From NCBI RefSeq assembly GCF_003096715.1, contig NZ_QEOL01000014.1, positions 62,001 to 126,000 of the forward strand: DNA of 64,000 nucleotides. The letters are read 5' to 3'. Within the stretch, counting starts at the first letter, position 1. Every line of letters begins with the position of its first letter. This document shows positions 54,150 through 63,474 of the stretch, piece after piece. A model generated the notes under the pieces. The model had not been told where the DNA came from. It saw nothing but the letters and a program-made list of their open reading frames with translations, and searched no databases. The stretch comes from Paraburkholderia silvatlantica. Its GTDB lineage: Bacteria; Pseudomonadota; Gammaproteobacteria; Burkholderiales; Burkholderiaceae. The translations under genes were made by a program, and so were the position numbers.

Positions 54150-55154
54150 TCAGTGCACCGATACCTTGCCGCCCATCAGCAGCGAATGCATGGCCGCCGA
54201 GCCGATGTTCGCGCCCACACGCTTGGCCACGCGATCGGTGAGGCTTTGCTTGACCGTGTAATCGACGACGTCCGGCGCCTTGATGATTTCGCGCGCTACG
54301 TAATCGGTGTCGCCGTAGCCATCCGCGAGACCGAGCTCCACGCTCTTCTGGCCGGTCCAGAACAGGCCCGAGAAGATATCCGGCGAGTCCTTCAGACGCG
54401 TGCCGCGGCCGGCCTTCACAGCGTCGATGAACTGCTGGTGGATCTGGTCGAGCATCTCCTGGGCGTGCGCGTCCATTTTCGGCGTGTCGGGCGAGAAGGG
54501 ATCGAAGAAGCCCTTGTTTTCGCCCGAAGTGCGCAGGCGCCGCTGGACGCCGAGCTTGTCCATGAGGCCGGTGAAGCCGAAACCGTCCATCAGCACGCCG
54601 ATCGAGCCCACGATGCTCGCCTTGTTGACATAGATCTTGTCGGCGGCCGCTGCGACGTAATATCCGCCCGAAGCGCACATGTCGCCCACCACCACGTACA
54701 GCGGGATAGCCGGGTACTTGGTGCGCAGACGGTGGATCTCGTCGTTGATGATGCCGGCCTGCACCGGGCTGCCGCCGGGGCTGTCGATGTGCAGGATCAC
54801 GCCCGCGGTGCCGTCGTCGTCGAAGGCGCTGTCCAGCGCGCTGATGATGTCGTCGGCGTTCGCCGACGTGTCGGAGCCGATTTCGCCGTCGAGCGAAACA
54901 AGCGCCGTATGACGCCCTTCACTCTCCACGCGCGCACCCGAGAGGTCGAGGATCGCCCACGCGATCACCACGAACACGGCGAGAAACGCGAAGCGAAAGA
55001 AGATGCGCCAGCGCCGCGCCGCACGCTGCTCGGTGATGGCCGCGAGCGCGATGCGTTCGAGCGCCTCGCGCTCCCAGCCAGGCGCGGGGGCGCCGCGGTC
55101 TGACGAAGCGGCGCGGGGCGCTTCGTTCGAATCAGGGGTCGGATTGTCGGACAT
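54150..55154 (-). CDS. sppA: Signal peptide peptidase SppA, S49 family
   Basis: The 334-residue membrane-anchored protease degrades leftover signal peptides. One membrane helix is at about residues 50-70. The SppA domain has HIDSPGGSPVQAG, the nucleophile Ser in VGDMCASGGYYVAAAADKI (near 170), and the general-base Lys in LRTSGENKGFFDPFSP (near 220). It has the short, single-domain form typical of many bacteria, unlike the 618-residue E. coli SppA. It is the last gene of a minus-strand run, 49 bp after the Rieske gene. Confidence 0.94.
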   Translation of the reverse strand: MSDNPTPDSNEAPRAASSDRGAPAPGWEREALERIALAAITEQRAARRWRIFFRFAFLAVFVVIAWAILDLSGARVESEGRHTALVSLDGEIGSDTSANADDIISALDSAFDDDGTAGVILHIDSPGGSPVQAGIINDEIHRLRTKYPAIPLYVVVGDMCASGGYYVAAAADKIYVNKASIVGSIGVLMDGFGFTGLMDKLGVQRRLRTSGENKGFFDPFSPDTPKMDAHAQEMLDQIHQQFIDAVKAGRGTRLKDSPDIFSGLFWTGQKSVELGLADGYGDTDYVAREIIKAPDVVDYTVKQSLTDRVAKRVGANIGSAAMHSLLMGGKVSVH

Positions 55155-55167
55155 GCGAGCGGTTAAC

Positions 55168-55194
55168 GGTCGAAAGGGGTCGAAAGGGGTCGAA
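55168..55194. repeat. 10-bp tandem repeat between Rieske gene and sppA
   Basis: GGTCGAAAGG occurs about 2.6 times in a row, immediately upstream of the sppA start region. Confidence 0.7.
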
Positions 55195-55203
55195 GGTCAG
55201 AGG

Positions 55204-55608
55204 TCAGGTTGGGGTCGGACGCAAAGCGTCGTCCGGCAGCCAGAATACCGCACGCCCCTCGGGCGTGTCGCGTTCCTCGACGCGCACGGGGCGCAAACGC
55301 CCGCCCCGGCATGGGCCGCCCACGCACTTGCCCGTGTCGGGCTGGTAGATCGCGCCGTGCGTGGCGCACATCAGATAGAGCCCCGACGACTCGAAGAACT
55401 GGCCCTCGACCCAGTCGAGTTCCATCGGCACGTGCGCGCAGCGGTTCAGGTAGCCGTACACCTCGCCGCCGTAGCGCACGAAAAACACCACGGCGTCGCC
55501 GCCCGCATAGGTCGCGTTCATGCGCCGCCCCGCGCCGCCCTCGGCGAGTTCATCGGCCGCGCAGACGCGCACCGGCTCGAGCGTCGCGGCCCCGGGCGCC
55601 GCGCTCAT
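55204..55608 (-). CDS. Rieske [2Fe-2S] domain protein
   Basis: The 134-residue protein is a single Rieske domain. The cluster ligands are CAHV (CxH) near residue 57 and CATHG (CxxH) near 82, with a following GGPCRGGRL segment. Small stand-alone Rieske proteins act as ferredoxins for oxygenases or have unknown partners, and no oxygenase is nearby. The ATG at 55608 overlaps the stop of the upstream HAD phosphatase gene (ATGA), and sppA follows. The coupling with the phosphatase is common in Burkholderia-type genomes (recall), without a known reason. Confidence 0.9.
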   Translation of the reverse strand: MSAAPGAATLEPVRVCAADELAEGGAGRRMNATYAGGDAVVFFVRYGGEVYGYLNRCAHVPMELDWVEGQFFESSGLYLMCATHGAIYQPDTGKCVGGPCRGGRLRPVRVEERDTPEGRAVFWLPDDALRPTPT

Positions 55609-56264
55609 GCGTTCTCCCGCAGCCAGCCCGCGAGCGCGGCCACGTCCGGCGCGACGAAGCGCGGCTCGAGCTTTTCGAGTGCGCCGGACGCATGCGCGCC
55701 ATACGCCACGCCGATGCCCGCCGCGCCCGCGTTGATCGCCATCTGCAGATCGTGCGTCGTGTCGCCGATCATCACCGTACGGCCCAGATCCTGCCCCAGT
55801 TCGCGCGTGAGCTCCTGAAGCATGGCCGGATGCGGCTTCGAGAAGGTTTCGTCGGCGCAGCGCGTGCCGTCGAAGAGGCTCGTGAGCCGCGAATCCGCCA
55901 GCGCGCGGTTCAGCCCCACGCGGCTCTTGCCCGTCGCCACGGCGAGCAGGTAGCCGGTGTCGCGCAGTTCCGCGAGCATCTCGCGCACGCCGGCGAACAG
56001 CTCGGTCTGCTGGTCCTTCAGCAAATAATGGATGCGATAGCGCTCGACGAGCCGCGGGTAATCGGCCGGATCGAGCGTGGGCGCGGCAATCTGCAGCGCC
56101 TCGCGCAGGCCGAGGCCGATCACGTAGCTCGCCGCCTCGTCGCCGGGCACGGGCAGGCCGAGGTCGCGGCACGCCGCCTGGATGCTGTGCGTGATATGGG
56201 CGGTCGAGTCCATCAGGGTGCCGTCCCAGTCGAACACAATCAGGTCAAATAACTCTCGAGCCAT
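55605..56264 (-). CDS. HAD-IA hydrolase, phosphoglycolate phosphatase-like
   Basis: The 219-residue phosphatase shows HAD motif I (LIVFDWDGTLMDSTAHI), motif II (LLAVATGKSRVGLNRAL), motif III Lys in FSKPHPAML and motif IV (VMIGDTTHDLQMAINAGAAGIGVAYGAHASGALEKLEPRFV). The substrate is probably phosphoglycolate or a similar small phosphate ester. The ATG at 56264 is preceded by GGAG nine bases upstream. A TTG 15 bp earlier is less likely. It is next to rluC, as such HAD genes often are in betaproteobacteria, and overlaps the Rieske gene. Confidence 0.9.
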   Translation of the reverse strand: MARELFDLIVFDWDGTLMDSTAHITHSIQAACRDLGLPVPGDEAASYVIGLGLREALQIAAPTLDPADYPRLVERYRIHYLLKDQQTELFAGVREMLAELRDTGYLLAVATGKSRVGLNRALADSRLTSLFDGTRCADETFSKPHPAMLQELTRELGQDLGRTVMIGDTTHDLQMAINAGAAGIGVAYGAHASGALEKLEPRFVAPDVAALAGWLRENA

Positions 56265-56297
56265 GCAGGACTTCTCCAAACGCTGTCAGATTCGGTG

Positions 56298-57341
56298 TCA
56301 TTCGGGACTCGCCGCGTCAGGTCGGGCCGCGTCGGTCGCCGCGCCTTCCTCGCGCTGCGCGCGCAACGCGTCGACGAAGCTGCGGCAGTCCGCCGGCAAT
56401 GGCGCCTCGAACTGCAACGGAACGCCCGTAAGCGGGTGAGCGAGCTTCAGCCGGTGCGCATGCAGAAACATCCGCTTGATGCCCGGCCGCGCGCCCGTGC
56501 GCGCGAGGTCCTTGTTGAGCGCGAAGTCGCCGTACTTGGCGTCGCCGACGATCGGCAGGCCGAGGTGAGCGAGGTGCACGCGGATCTGGTGCGTGCGGCC
56601 GGTCTTCAACTCGGCTTCGAGAAGCGCGTAGCCCGGCCAGCGCTCGACGAGATTGAACACCGTATGCGAGGGCAAGCCGTCCGGCTGCACGCGCACGCGG
56701 CGCTCGCCTTCCGGGGTCAGATACTTGTGAAGCGGCTCCTTCACGGCGCGCCGACGGCCCCAGTCGCTCGCCCATTCGCCGTGGACGCAGGCGAAATAGC
56801 GCTTGTCGGTCTGGTTATCGCGCATCTGCGCATGCAGGCCCACGAGCGCGGCGCGTTTCTTGGCGAGCATCAGCACGCCCGACGTTTCGCGGTCGAGCCG
56901 GTGGACCAGCTCGAGAAACTTGCCCTGCGGGCGCGCCTCGCGCAACTGCTCGATCACGCCGAACGCCACGCCGCTGCCGCCGTGCACGGCCACGCCGGCG
57001 GGCTTGTCGATGACGAGCAGCGCGTCGTCCTCGTAGATGACGGGAAACTGGGCCGCCGGCACAGGCGCGGCACCGGCCGGCGCGCTCGATTGCGACGTGC
57101 GGATCGGCGGCACGCGCACGATGTCGCCTTCCGCGAGCCGATACTGCGCATCGACCCGACCCTTGTTTACGCGCACTTCCCCGCTGCGCAAAATGCGATA
57201 GATGTGGCTTTTCGGCACGCCTTTGCAGACGCGCACGAGAAAGTTGTCGATGCGCTGACCGGCCGCGCCCTCGTCGATTTCGACGAACGAAACCTGGTCG
57301 CTTGCGACCTGATTCTGGGATATTTTGCCTAACCCTTTCAT
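56298..57341 (-). CDS. rluC: 23S rRNA pseudouridine synthase RluC
   Basis: The 347-residue enzyme isomerises U955, U2504 and U2580 of 23S rRNA. An S4 RNA-binding domain (about 30-90, RIDNFLVRVCKGVPKSHIYRILRSGEVRVNKGR) precedes the catalytic domain, with Asp in LVHRLDRETSGVLMLAKKRAAL (near 150) and LKTGRTHQIRVHLAHLGLPIVGDAKYG. The ATG at 57341 gives MKGLGKISQN. A 14-codon longer start is possible. No Shine-Dalgarno is seen, and a TATATT lies only 4 bases upstream, so a leaderless transcript is conceivable. It is divergent from rne, as in E. coli. Confidence 0.95.
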   Translation of the reverse strand: MKGLGKISQNQVASDQVSFVEIDEGAAGQRIDNFLVRVCKGVPKSHIYRILRSGEVRVNKGRVDAQYRLAEGDIVRVPPIRTSQSSAPAGAAPVPAAQFPVIYEDDALLVIDKPAGVAVHGGSGVAFGVIEQLREARPQGKFLELVHRLDRETSGVLMLAKKRAALVGLHAQMRDNQTDKRYFACVHGEWASDWGRRRAVKEPLHKYLTPEGERRVRVQPDGLPSHTVFNLVERWPGYALLEAELKTGRTHQIRVHLAHLGLPIVGDAKYGDFALNKDLARTGARPGIKRMFLHAHRLKLAHPLTGVPLQFEAPLPADCRSFVDALRAQREEGAATDAARPDAASPE

Positions 57342-58222
57342 TCTGAATATAATTTGCCCAGCGCCGACGCAACGGTAGGCCAAATGGCCCAGGCCAAACG
57401 GCCAAATGTCCTGCGAACCCCAAGAGGGTTATCCTGGACTTGGACCACGCGGCGAGCGCAGGCTGCAAGCGATAAACGGTTATTTTACTTGCGCCCGGGG
57501 CTGGTTGCTCACCCCGCTTGATGAGAAGCAACGAGTTGCACGCACGGATCACCACTCCGGCAGGGACGGCGCCCACAGGCACGTTCGGTCAGGGGCGGCT
57601 CCGCCGGTAACGGAACATTGGTATAAAGAATTTATCCGGCGCGTCCCGCCGCGCGGTCGAAGTGACCGCCGCAGGAGGCGCCGGTGGCGAAAATACGGCG
57701 AGCGCCCGAAGCGTCCCGGCAAGGTGCGGGACACGGCGACGTCAAAAGTGGCGAGACACCCCGAGGGGGAAGACGGGCGTTGTTCCTGAAAGCTTCCCGT
57801 GCGCGGCCCTGATTGAATCTGGAGGCCGCGAACCTGATCCAGTCGCAAGCGCGCGCGGTTCGCCGCTGCGGCCGGCGTCTGCCAAGGCCAGTGCGATGTG
57901 CACACGATGAGCACAACCATCGGCACATCGATGGCCACGGCAGGCAGGTGAACTGGAAGCGCAGGAAAACGTTGCCGTCGCGAACCCGCGGCATGTCTCT
58001 TCGCTTCTTGAAGACGTATTTCGCATGTGCCCACGCGGCCCCGTCCACGGCAACGCAACGCCGGACCGGCGCCCAGAAAAGGCAATTCTCCCCGCCATCG
58101 TTCCCGCTCCAGCGTGCTTGTGACAACACAATAAGGCGCGGCTCGCCGCGGCCCGCACCGTGCTGCCTGGCGTCGCCGCCGCGCACCGTGCGGCTCGCGC
58201 GCGAACGCACTGGAGTCGTTCA
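57342..58222. other. 881-bp region between rluC and rne, mostly rne leader
   Basis: No gene is supported in this stretch. Most of it is probably the 5' leader of the RNase E mRNA, since RNase E is known in E. coli to control its own mRNA through a leader of about 360 nt. Several GC-rich inverted repeats are present, but I could not place a promoter with confidence. Confidence 0.5.
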
Positions 58223-61200
58223 ATGAAACGAATGCTGTTCAACGCGACACAGCAGGAAGAACTGCGTGTCGCCATCGTCGATGGACAGAAGCTCATCGAC
58301 ATCGACATCGAAACCGCCGGGCGCGAACAGCGCAAAGGCAACATCTACAAGGGGATCGTCACCCGCATCGAGCCTTCGCTCGAAGCGTGCTTCGTCAACT
58401 ACGGCGAAGACCGCCACGGCTTCCTGCCGTTCAAGGAAGTCGCCCGCCAATACTTCCGCGAAGGCATCGACATGCGCGGCGCGCGCATTCAGGACGCCCT
58501 CAAGGAAGGCCAGGAGCTGATCGTCCAGGTCGAGAAGGAAGAGCGCGGCAACAAGGGTGCCGCCCTCACCACGTTCATCTCGCTCGCCGGCCGCTACCTC
58601 GTCCTCATGCCGAACAACCCGCGCGGCGGCGGCGTCTCGCGCCGCATCGAGGGCGACGACCGTCAGGAGCTCCGCGAAACCATGGCGCAGCTGCAACTGC
58701 CGGACGGCATGAGCATCATCGCGCGCACGGCCGGCATCGGCCGCTCCGCCGAAGAGCTCCAGTGGGACCTGAACTACCTGCTGCAACTGTGGCGCGCCAT
58801 CGAAGCCGCGTCGCAGGCCGGCCAGTCCGGTCAGCCCATGCTGATCTACCTGGAATCGAGCCTCGTCATTCGCGCGATCCGCGACTACTTCCAGCCCGAC
58901 ATTGGCGAAATCCTCATCGACACCACCGAGATCTATGACCAGGCGCGCGCCTTCATGGATATCGTGATGCCGGACAATGTCAATAAGGTGAAGCGGTATC
59001 ACGACGACGTGCCGCTTTTCTCGCGTTTCCAGATCGAGCACCAGATCGAGACGGCGTATTCGCGCACGGTGCCGCTGCCCTCGGGCGGCGCGATCGTGAT
59101 CGACCACACCGAGGCGCTCGTCGCCATCGACGTGAACTCGGCGCGCGCCACCAAGGGCGCCGACATCGAGGAAACCGCCGCGCGCACGAACCTCGAAGCC
59201 GCCGACGAAGTGGCGCGCCAACTGCGCTTGCGCGACCTGGGCGGCCTGATCGTGATCGACTTCATCGACATGGAGTCGGCCAAGAGCCAGCGCGAAGTCG
59301 AGCAACGCCTGAAGGACGCGCTGCGCCACGACCGCGCCCGCGTGCAGATGGGCAAGATCTCGCGCTTCGGCCTGATGGAGCTGTCGCGCCAGCGTCTGCG
59401 CCCCGCCCTCTCGGAAGGCAGCCACGTGACCTGCCCGCGCTGTAACGGCACGGGTCATATCCGCGATACGGAATCGTCGGCGCTTCAGGTCCTGCGCATC
59501 ATCCAGGAAGAGGCGATGAAGGAAAACACCGCGGCAATTCATTGCCAGGTGCCGGTCGAAGTCACCGCCTTCCTGCTCAACGAAAAGCGCTCGGAAATCA
59601 ACAAGATCGAGTCGCGCTTCAAGGTCGCCGTCGTTCTGATCCCGAACAAGCACCTCGAAACGCCGCACTACAAGCTCGAGCGCCTGCGTCACGACGATGC
59701 GCGCCTCGACGACCCGCGCGCCTCGTGGAAGATGGCTGAGGAAGCGGCTCGCGAACTCGAGTCGGAAACCGGCTACAGCAAGCGCACCGCCGAAGCCAAG
59801 CCCAAGCAGGAAGCCGCGGTGAAGGGCATCACGCCGGAGCGTCCGGCGCCGAGCGCGCCGGTCAAGCCGGCCGAGACCGCGCCCGTCGCGGCGCAGATGG
59901 CCGTCACGCCCGCGGGCGGCGGCTTCTTTGGCTGGGTCAAGCGCCTCTTCGGCGGCGCACCGGCTGCGGCGCCCGCGCCGGCACCGGTCGCGCAACCGGA
60001 AAAGACCGCCCGTCCGACCCGCGAAGCGCGTACCGAGCGCGGTGAGAAGCCCGGCGGCGGCGAGCGCAACCGCAATCGCCGTTCCGGCGGCCGCGACGCG
60101 GCAGGCCGCGGCGAAAGCGCAGGCAGCGCTCGTACCGGTCAGCCGGCTGGCCGCCGTGAGGAACGCGAGCCGCGCGAACAGCGGGAGCCGCGTGAAGCCC
60201 GCGAAGGCCGTGGTGCCCGCGAGCCGCGTGAACAACGCGAACCGCGCGAGCAGCGTGAACCGCGCGAAGCGCGCGCCGAACGCGAACAGCGCATCGAACG
60301 CGTCGAGCGCGGCCAGGAACGTAGCGATGTGACAGCGGAAGCCGGCGCCGCACGCGGCGAGCGTCAGGAACGTGGCGAGCGCCGCGAGCGTGGTGAACGC
60401 AGCGAACGCAATGAGTCGCGCCGCCGTCAGCAAGCCGAGGCCGCCGAAGCCCAGGAAGCGCGTCTTGACGCCGCATCGGCTGGCGCTGAAGGCGTCGAGG
60501 CGCCGCAAACGGAAGAACTGCCCGAAGGCGTGAGCGCCGGTGCCGACGAAGAAGGCGCACCGCGTGAAGGCGAAGAACGCCGCCGCCGCCGCCGCGGCCG
60601 CCGTGGCGGTCGCCGCGAGCGCGAGACGGAAGCAGCAGGCCTGACGCCGGGTGCGGACGCACCGGAAGGCGAAGAGCAGGCCGCACCCGCTCAACCGGCG
60701 ATCGAGCAGCCTGCCGTTGCTGCCCAAGTGCATGAAGCATCGGCCGCGCAAGCGCGCACCGAAGCTGCTGTCGAGACTGTCGTGACCGCGCTGCCGGCCG
60801 CAGCCGTCCTCGCCGAAGCCGGGCACGCGCCCGCCGCCGTGACGACGACGCAAGTCGAAACCGTCGCGCCCGCTGCAGAGCAAGCGCCGGCACCTGCCGA
60901 AGCCGCACCGGTGAGCGTCGAAACCGCCCACGTGGTCGAGCCGAAGGCCGAGGAACCTGCGGCGCCCGCCGCACCTGTCGCTCCTGTGGCGCCTGCCGCA
61001 GCGGAAGAGCCTGTCACGCCGGCAGCCCCGGTCGAGCCGGTCCAGGTCGAAGCGCAGCCTGTCGTGCGGGAAGACCGCGTCGAAGCACCGCGCACCGAAG
61101 CGCCCGTGGCAGCGGCAGCAGCACCCGTCGCTCAACCGGAGCCGGCGCAGGAAGCGGTAGCCGCCGCTCCCGCGGTCGTCGCGATCACCGAGCCGGCCGC

Positions 61201-61441
61201 GCCGCATCCGGCCCCGGTGGCAACGGCAGCTCCCACGGCTGCGAGCGCCGCAGACACGCTGCGCCCGATGCTGGAATCGGCGGGTCTCGTCTGGGTCAAT
61301 ACGGACGCCGACAAGCTGCGCGCCGCGCAGCAAGCCGCCGCGCAACGGGTGAAGCCCGCGCGCACGCCGCGCGAGCGCAAACCGCTGCCACCGGTCGACA
61401 CCACGCCGATGCAGCAGGTCGAAACCACGCGCCAGCCGTAA
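58223..61441 (+). CDS. rne: Ribonuclease E
   Basis: The 1072-residue endonuclease organises the RNA degradosome. The catalytic half (about 1-510) has the S1 domain (IYKGIVTRIEPSLEACFVNYGEDRHGFLPFKEV), the 5'-sensor region, the DNase I-like subdomain with metal Asp residues (VAIDVNSARATKG and IDFIDME), and the Zn-link CPRCNGTGH. The non-catalytic half is disordered: a GGFFGWVKRLFGG segment that may bind membrane, an Arg/Glu repeat region (REPREQ units near 650-710), then an Ala/Pro/Val-rich acidic tail. The last 70 residues (LRPMLESAGLVWVNTDADKL) look conserved and may hold a partner site. The ATG at 58223 starts MKRMLFNATQQEE. Confidence 0.97.
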   Translation: MKRMLFNATQQEELRVAIVDGQKLIDIDIETAGREQRKGNIYKGIVTRIEPSLEACFVNYGEDRHGFLPFKEVARQYFREGIDMRGARIQDALKEGQELIVQVEKEERGNKGAALTTFISLAGRYLVLMPNNPRGGGVSRRIEGDDRQELRETMAQLQLPDGMSIIARTAGIGRSAEELQWDLNYLLQLWRAIEAASQAGQSGQPMLIYLESSLVIRAIRDYFQPDIGEILIDTTEIYDQARAFMDIVMPDNVNKVKRYHDDVPLFSRFQIEHQIETAYSRTVPLPSGGAIVIDHTEALVAIDVNSARATKGADIEETAARTNLEAADEVARQLRLRDLGGLIVIDFIDMESAKSQREVEQRLKDALRHDRARVQMGKISRFGLMELSRQRLRPALSEGSHVTCPRCNGTGHIRDTESSALQVLRIIQEEAMKENTAAIHCQVPVEVTAFLLNEKRSEINKIESRFKVAVVLIPNKHLETPHYKLERLRHDDARLDDPRASWKMAEEAARELESETGYSKRTAEAKPKQEAAVKGITPERPAPSAPVKPAETAPVAAQMAVTPAGGGFFGWVKRLFGGAPAAAPAPAPVAQPEKTARPTREARTERGEKPGGGERNRNRRSGGRDAAGRGESAGSARTGQPAGRREEREPREQREPREAREGRGAREPREQREPREQREPREARAEREQRIERVERGQERSDVTAEAGAARGERQERGERRERGERSERNESRRRQQAEAAEAQEARLDAASAGAEGVEAPQTEELPEGVSAGADEEGAPREGEERRRRRRGRRGGRRERETEAAGLTPGADAPEGEEQAAPAQPAIEQPAVAAQVHEASAAQARTEAAVETVVTALPAAAVLAEAGHAPAAVTTTQVETVAPAAEQAPAPAEAAPVSVETAHVVEPKAEEPAAPAAPVAPVAPAAAEEPVTPAAPVEPVQVEAQPVVREDRVEAPRTEAPVAAAAAPVAQPEPAQEAVAAAPAVVAITEPAAPHPAPVATAAPTAASAADTLRPMLESAGLVWVNTDADKLRAAQQAAAQRVKPARTPRERKPLPPVDTTPMQQVETTRQP

Positions 61442-61495
61442 GCGCTGCAAGCGCAACTGGCCGCGCGCCGGACCTCGAGTCTGGCGCGCCCCCCC

Positions 61496-61528
61496 AAAAA
61501 GCCCGCCCCACCCGGCGGGCTTTTTTTG
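61496..61528 (+). terminator. Terminator of rne
   Basis: AAAGCCCGCC, a CCACCC loop and GGCGGGC are followed by seven T, 55 bp past the rne stop. Confidence 0.9.
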
Positions 61529-61605
61529 ATATATCAGCGTTCTCCCTCGTCTGTAGGCGGTTGCAGGTTCGGCTAAAATCGAATCAACGCGAGAACGAAG
61601 AGACC

Positions 61606-62727
61606 ATGACACGACGCATCATCCCTGTTGCCGACGTTCGATCGCTGCCGCCCGAATTGCCCAGGCCGGCCGCGGGAACCGAGCGTGCGCCATCCGGCGC
61701 AGTCTTCGACGCGCTCGCCAGACCCCTGCGCGACCTGCGCATCTCAGTCACGGACCGCTGCAATTTCCGCTGCGTGTACTGCATGCCGCGAGCCGTGTTC
61801 GACAAGGACTATCCGTTTTTGCCCCATTCCGCGTTGCTTTCGCTCGAAGAAATCGAGCGGCTCGCGCGGCTTTTCGTCGCGCATGGCGTCACCAAGATCC
61901 GCCTCACGGGCGGTGAGCCGCTGCTGCGCAAGAACATCGAGTTCCTGATCGAGCGCCTCGCCGCGCTGCGCACGCCCGCAGGCGAACCGCTCGACATCAC
62001 GCTCACCACCAATGGCTCGCTGCTTGCCCGCAAGGCGCGCGCCCTGCGCGACGCGGGCCTCACACGCGTGACGGTGAGCCTCGACGCCCTCGACGACGCC
62101 CTCTTTCGCCGCATGAACGACGCCGACTTCGCGGTGGCCGACGTGCTCGACGGCATTGCGGCCGCACAAGCCGTGGGGCTCGCGCCGATCAAGGTCAACA
62201 TGGTCGTCAAGCGCGGCACGAACGACGGCGAGATCGTGCCGCTCGCGCGGCACTTCCGCGGCACGGGCGTCACGCTGCGCTTCATCGAATACATGGACGT
62301 GGGCACCTCGAACGGCTGGAACATGTCCGAAGTGCTGCCGTCGGCGGAGGTCGTCGCACGCCTTGCCGGGCACTGGCCGCTCGTGCCGCTCGAGCCCCAC
62401 AATGCCGCCGAAACGGCGCAACGCTGGGGCTATGCGGACGGCGCGGGCGAGATCGGCGCGATCTCCAGCGTGACGCGCGCGTTCTGCGGCGACTGCACAC
62501 GCGCGCGCCTTTCGACCGAAGGCAAGCTGTACCTGTGCCTGTTCGCCACGATGGGTTACGACCTGCGCGCGCTGTTGCGCAACGGCGCCACCGACATGGC
62601 GATCTCCGGCGCCATCGCGCAGGTATGGGAAGGCCGCGCCGACCGCTATTCGCAGTTGCGAGGCAGCGCGCAGGCGCCGGCGGCCTCCGATGAGCGCCGC
62701 ATCGAAATGTCCTATATCGGCGGCTGA
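61606..62727 (+). CDS. moaA: GTP 3',8-cyclase MoaA
   Basis: The 373-residue radical SAM enzyme converts GTP to 3',8-cyclo-GTP in the first step of molybdenum cofactor synthesis. The N-terminal [4Fe-4S] motif CxxxCxxC is in DRCNFRCVYCMP (near 50-57). SAM-binding motifs are in RLTGGEPLLRKNI and VTVSLDALDD. The C-terminal cluster is in FCGDCTRARL with the later Cys in LYLCLFA, and the protein ends in the required GG (SYIGG). About 40 extra residues precede the core. The ATG at 61606 is used. mobA follows by 7 bp. Confidence 0.97.
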   Translation: MTRRIIPVADVRSLPPELPRPAAGTERAPSGAVFDALARPLRDLRISVTDRCNFRCVYCMPRAVFDKDYPFLPHSALLSLEEIERLARLFVAHGVTKIRLTGGEPLLRKNIEFLIERLAALRTPAGEPLDITLTTNGSLLARKARALRDAGLTRVTVSLDALDDALFRRMNDADFAVADVLDGIAAAQAVGLAPIKVNMVVKRGTNDGEIVPLARHFRGTGVTLRFIEYMDVGTSNGWNMSEVLPSAEVVARLAGHWPLVPLEPHNAAETAQRWGYADGAGEIGAISSVTRAFCGDCTRARLSTEGKLYLCLFATMGYDLRALLRNGATDMAISGAIAQVWEGRADRYSQLRGSAQAPAASDERRIEMSYIGG

Positions 62728-62734
62728 GCAGCCC

Positions 62735-63367
62735 ATGACGCCGGTGAGCGCCCCCCCCATTGCCACCGCATCGATCACGGGCCTCGTGCTCGCGGGCGGC
62801 CGCGGCCAGCGCATGGGCGGCGCGGACAAGGGCCTGCAGATGCTGCACGGCAAACCGCTTGCAGCGCACGTGCTCGCGCGCCTCGCGCCGCAAGTCGGCG
62901 TCCTCTCTATCAGCGCGAACCGCAACGGCGACGCTTATGCTGCACTCGGCGCGCCATGGCGGGCGGGCGTGCTCGCCGATACGCTGCCCGGCTTCCCCGG
63001 CCCGCTCGCAGGGCTTCTCGCCGGATTGCGCGCGGCGCAAACCGAATGGCTCCTCACGGCGCCCTGCGACTCGCCGTGGCTGCCAGCCGACCTCGCCGAG
63101 CGCCTCACCCACGCCGCGCTCTCAGCGCGCGCCGACATCGTCACTGCGACCACCACGAATGCCGCCGGCGAGGTCTCGCTGCATCCTGTGTTCGCGCTCG
63201 TGCGCACCTCGCTCGCCGACGACCTCGCCGCGTTCCTCTGCGCCGGCGAGCGCAAGGTGCGTGCGTGGTACGCGCGCCACACGGCCGCCGAAGTCGCCTT
63301 TGCCGACGAACGTGCGTTTTACAATATCAATTCCTTACAGGAACTGGCCGAACTCGAACGCGCCTGA
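62735..63367 (+). CDS. mobA: Molybdenum cofactor guanylyltransferase MobA
   Basis: The 210-residue enzyme attaches GMP to molybdopterin to form the MGD cofactor. The nucleotide-binding loop is GLVLAGGRGQRMGGADKGL (near residue 13). LADTLPGFPGPLAGLLAGL and the metal-site TAPCDSPWLPADL (near 105) follow, and the C-terminus FYNINSLQELAELE is typical. The ATG at 62735 is 7 bp after the moaA stop. An in-frame earlier ATG lies inside moaA and is unlikely. moeA follows about 107 bp downstream. Confidence 0.96.
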   Translation: MTPVSAPPIATASITGLVLAGGRGQRMGGADKGLQMLHGKPLAAHVLARLAPQVGVLSISANRNGDAYAALGAPWRAGVLADTLPGFPGPLAGLLAGLRAAQTEWLLTAPCDSPWLPADLAERLTHAALSARADIVTATTTNAAGEVSLHPVFALVRTSLADDLAAFLCAGERKVRAWYARHTAAEVAFADERAFYNINSLQELAELERA

Positions 63368-63474
63368 ATTGCAGTCGGGCGGCACCCGGCCAGCCGCCGT
63401 CCCCGGCACGCGGCCGGCACGCCCGCCTGGACGATCGCCGCACACGCCGTGCGGATGCGACGCTTCCTCATTCG

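Noticed and set aside
55168..55194. A functional operator in the 10-bp repeat before sppA
   Set aside because: Fewer than three copies, no dyad symmetry and no conserved spacing, so simple slippage explains it better.
58220..61612. A 1130-codon open frame on the minus strand opposite rne
   Set aside because: It is the antisense shadow of a verified RNase E gene, with repetitive Arg/Phe/Ala composition and no domain.
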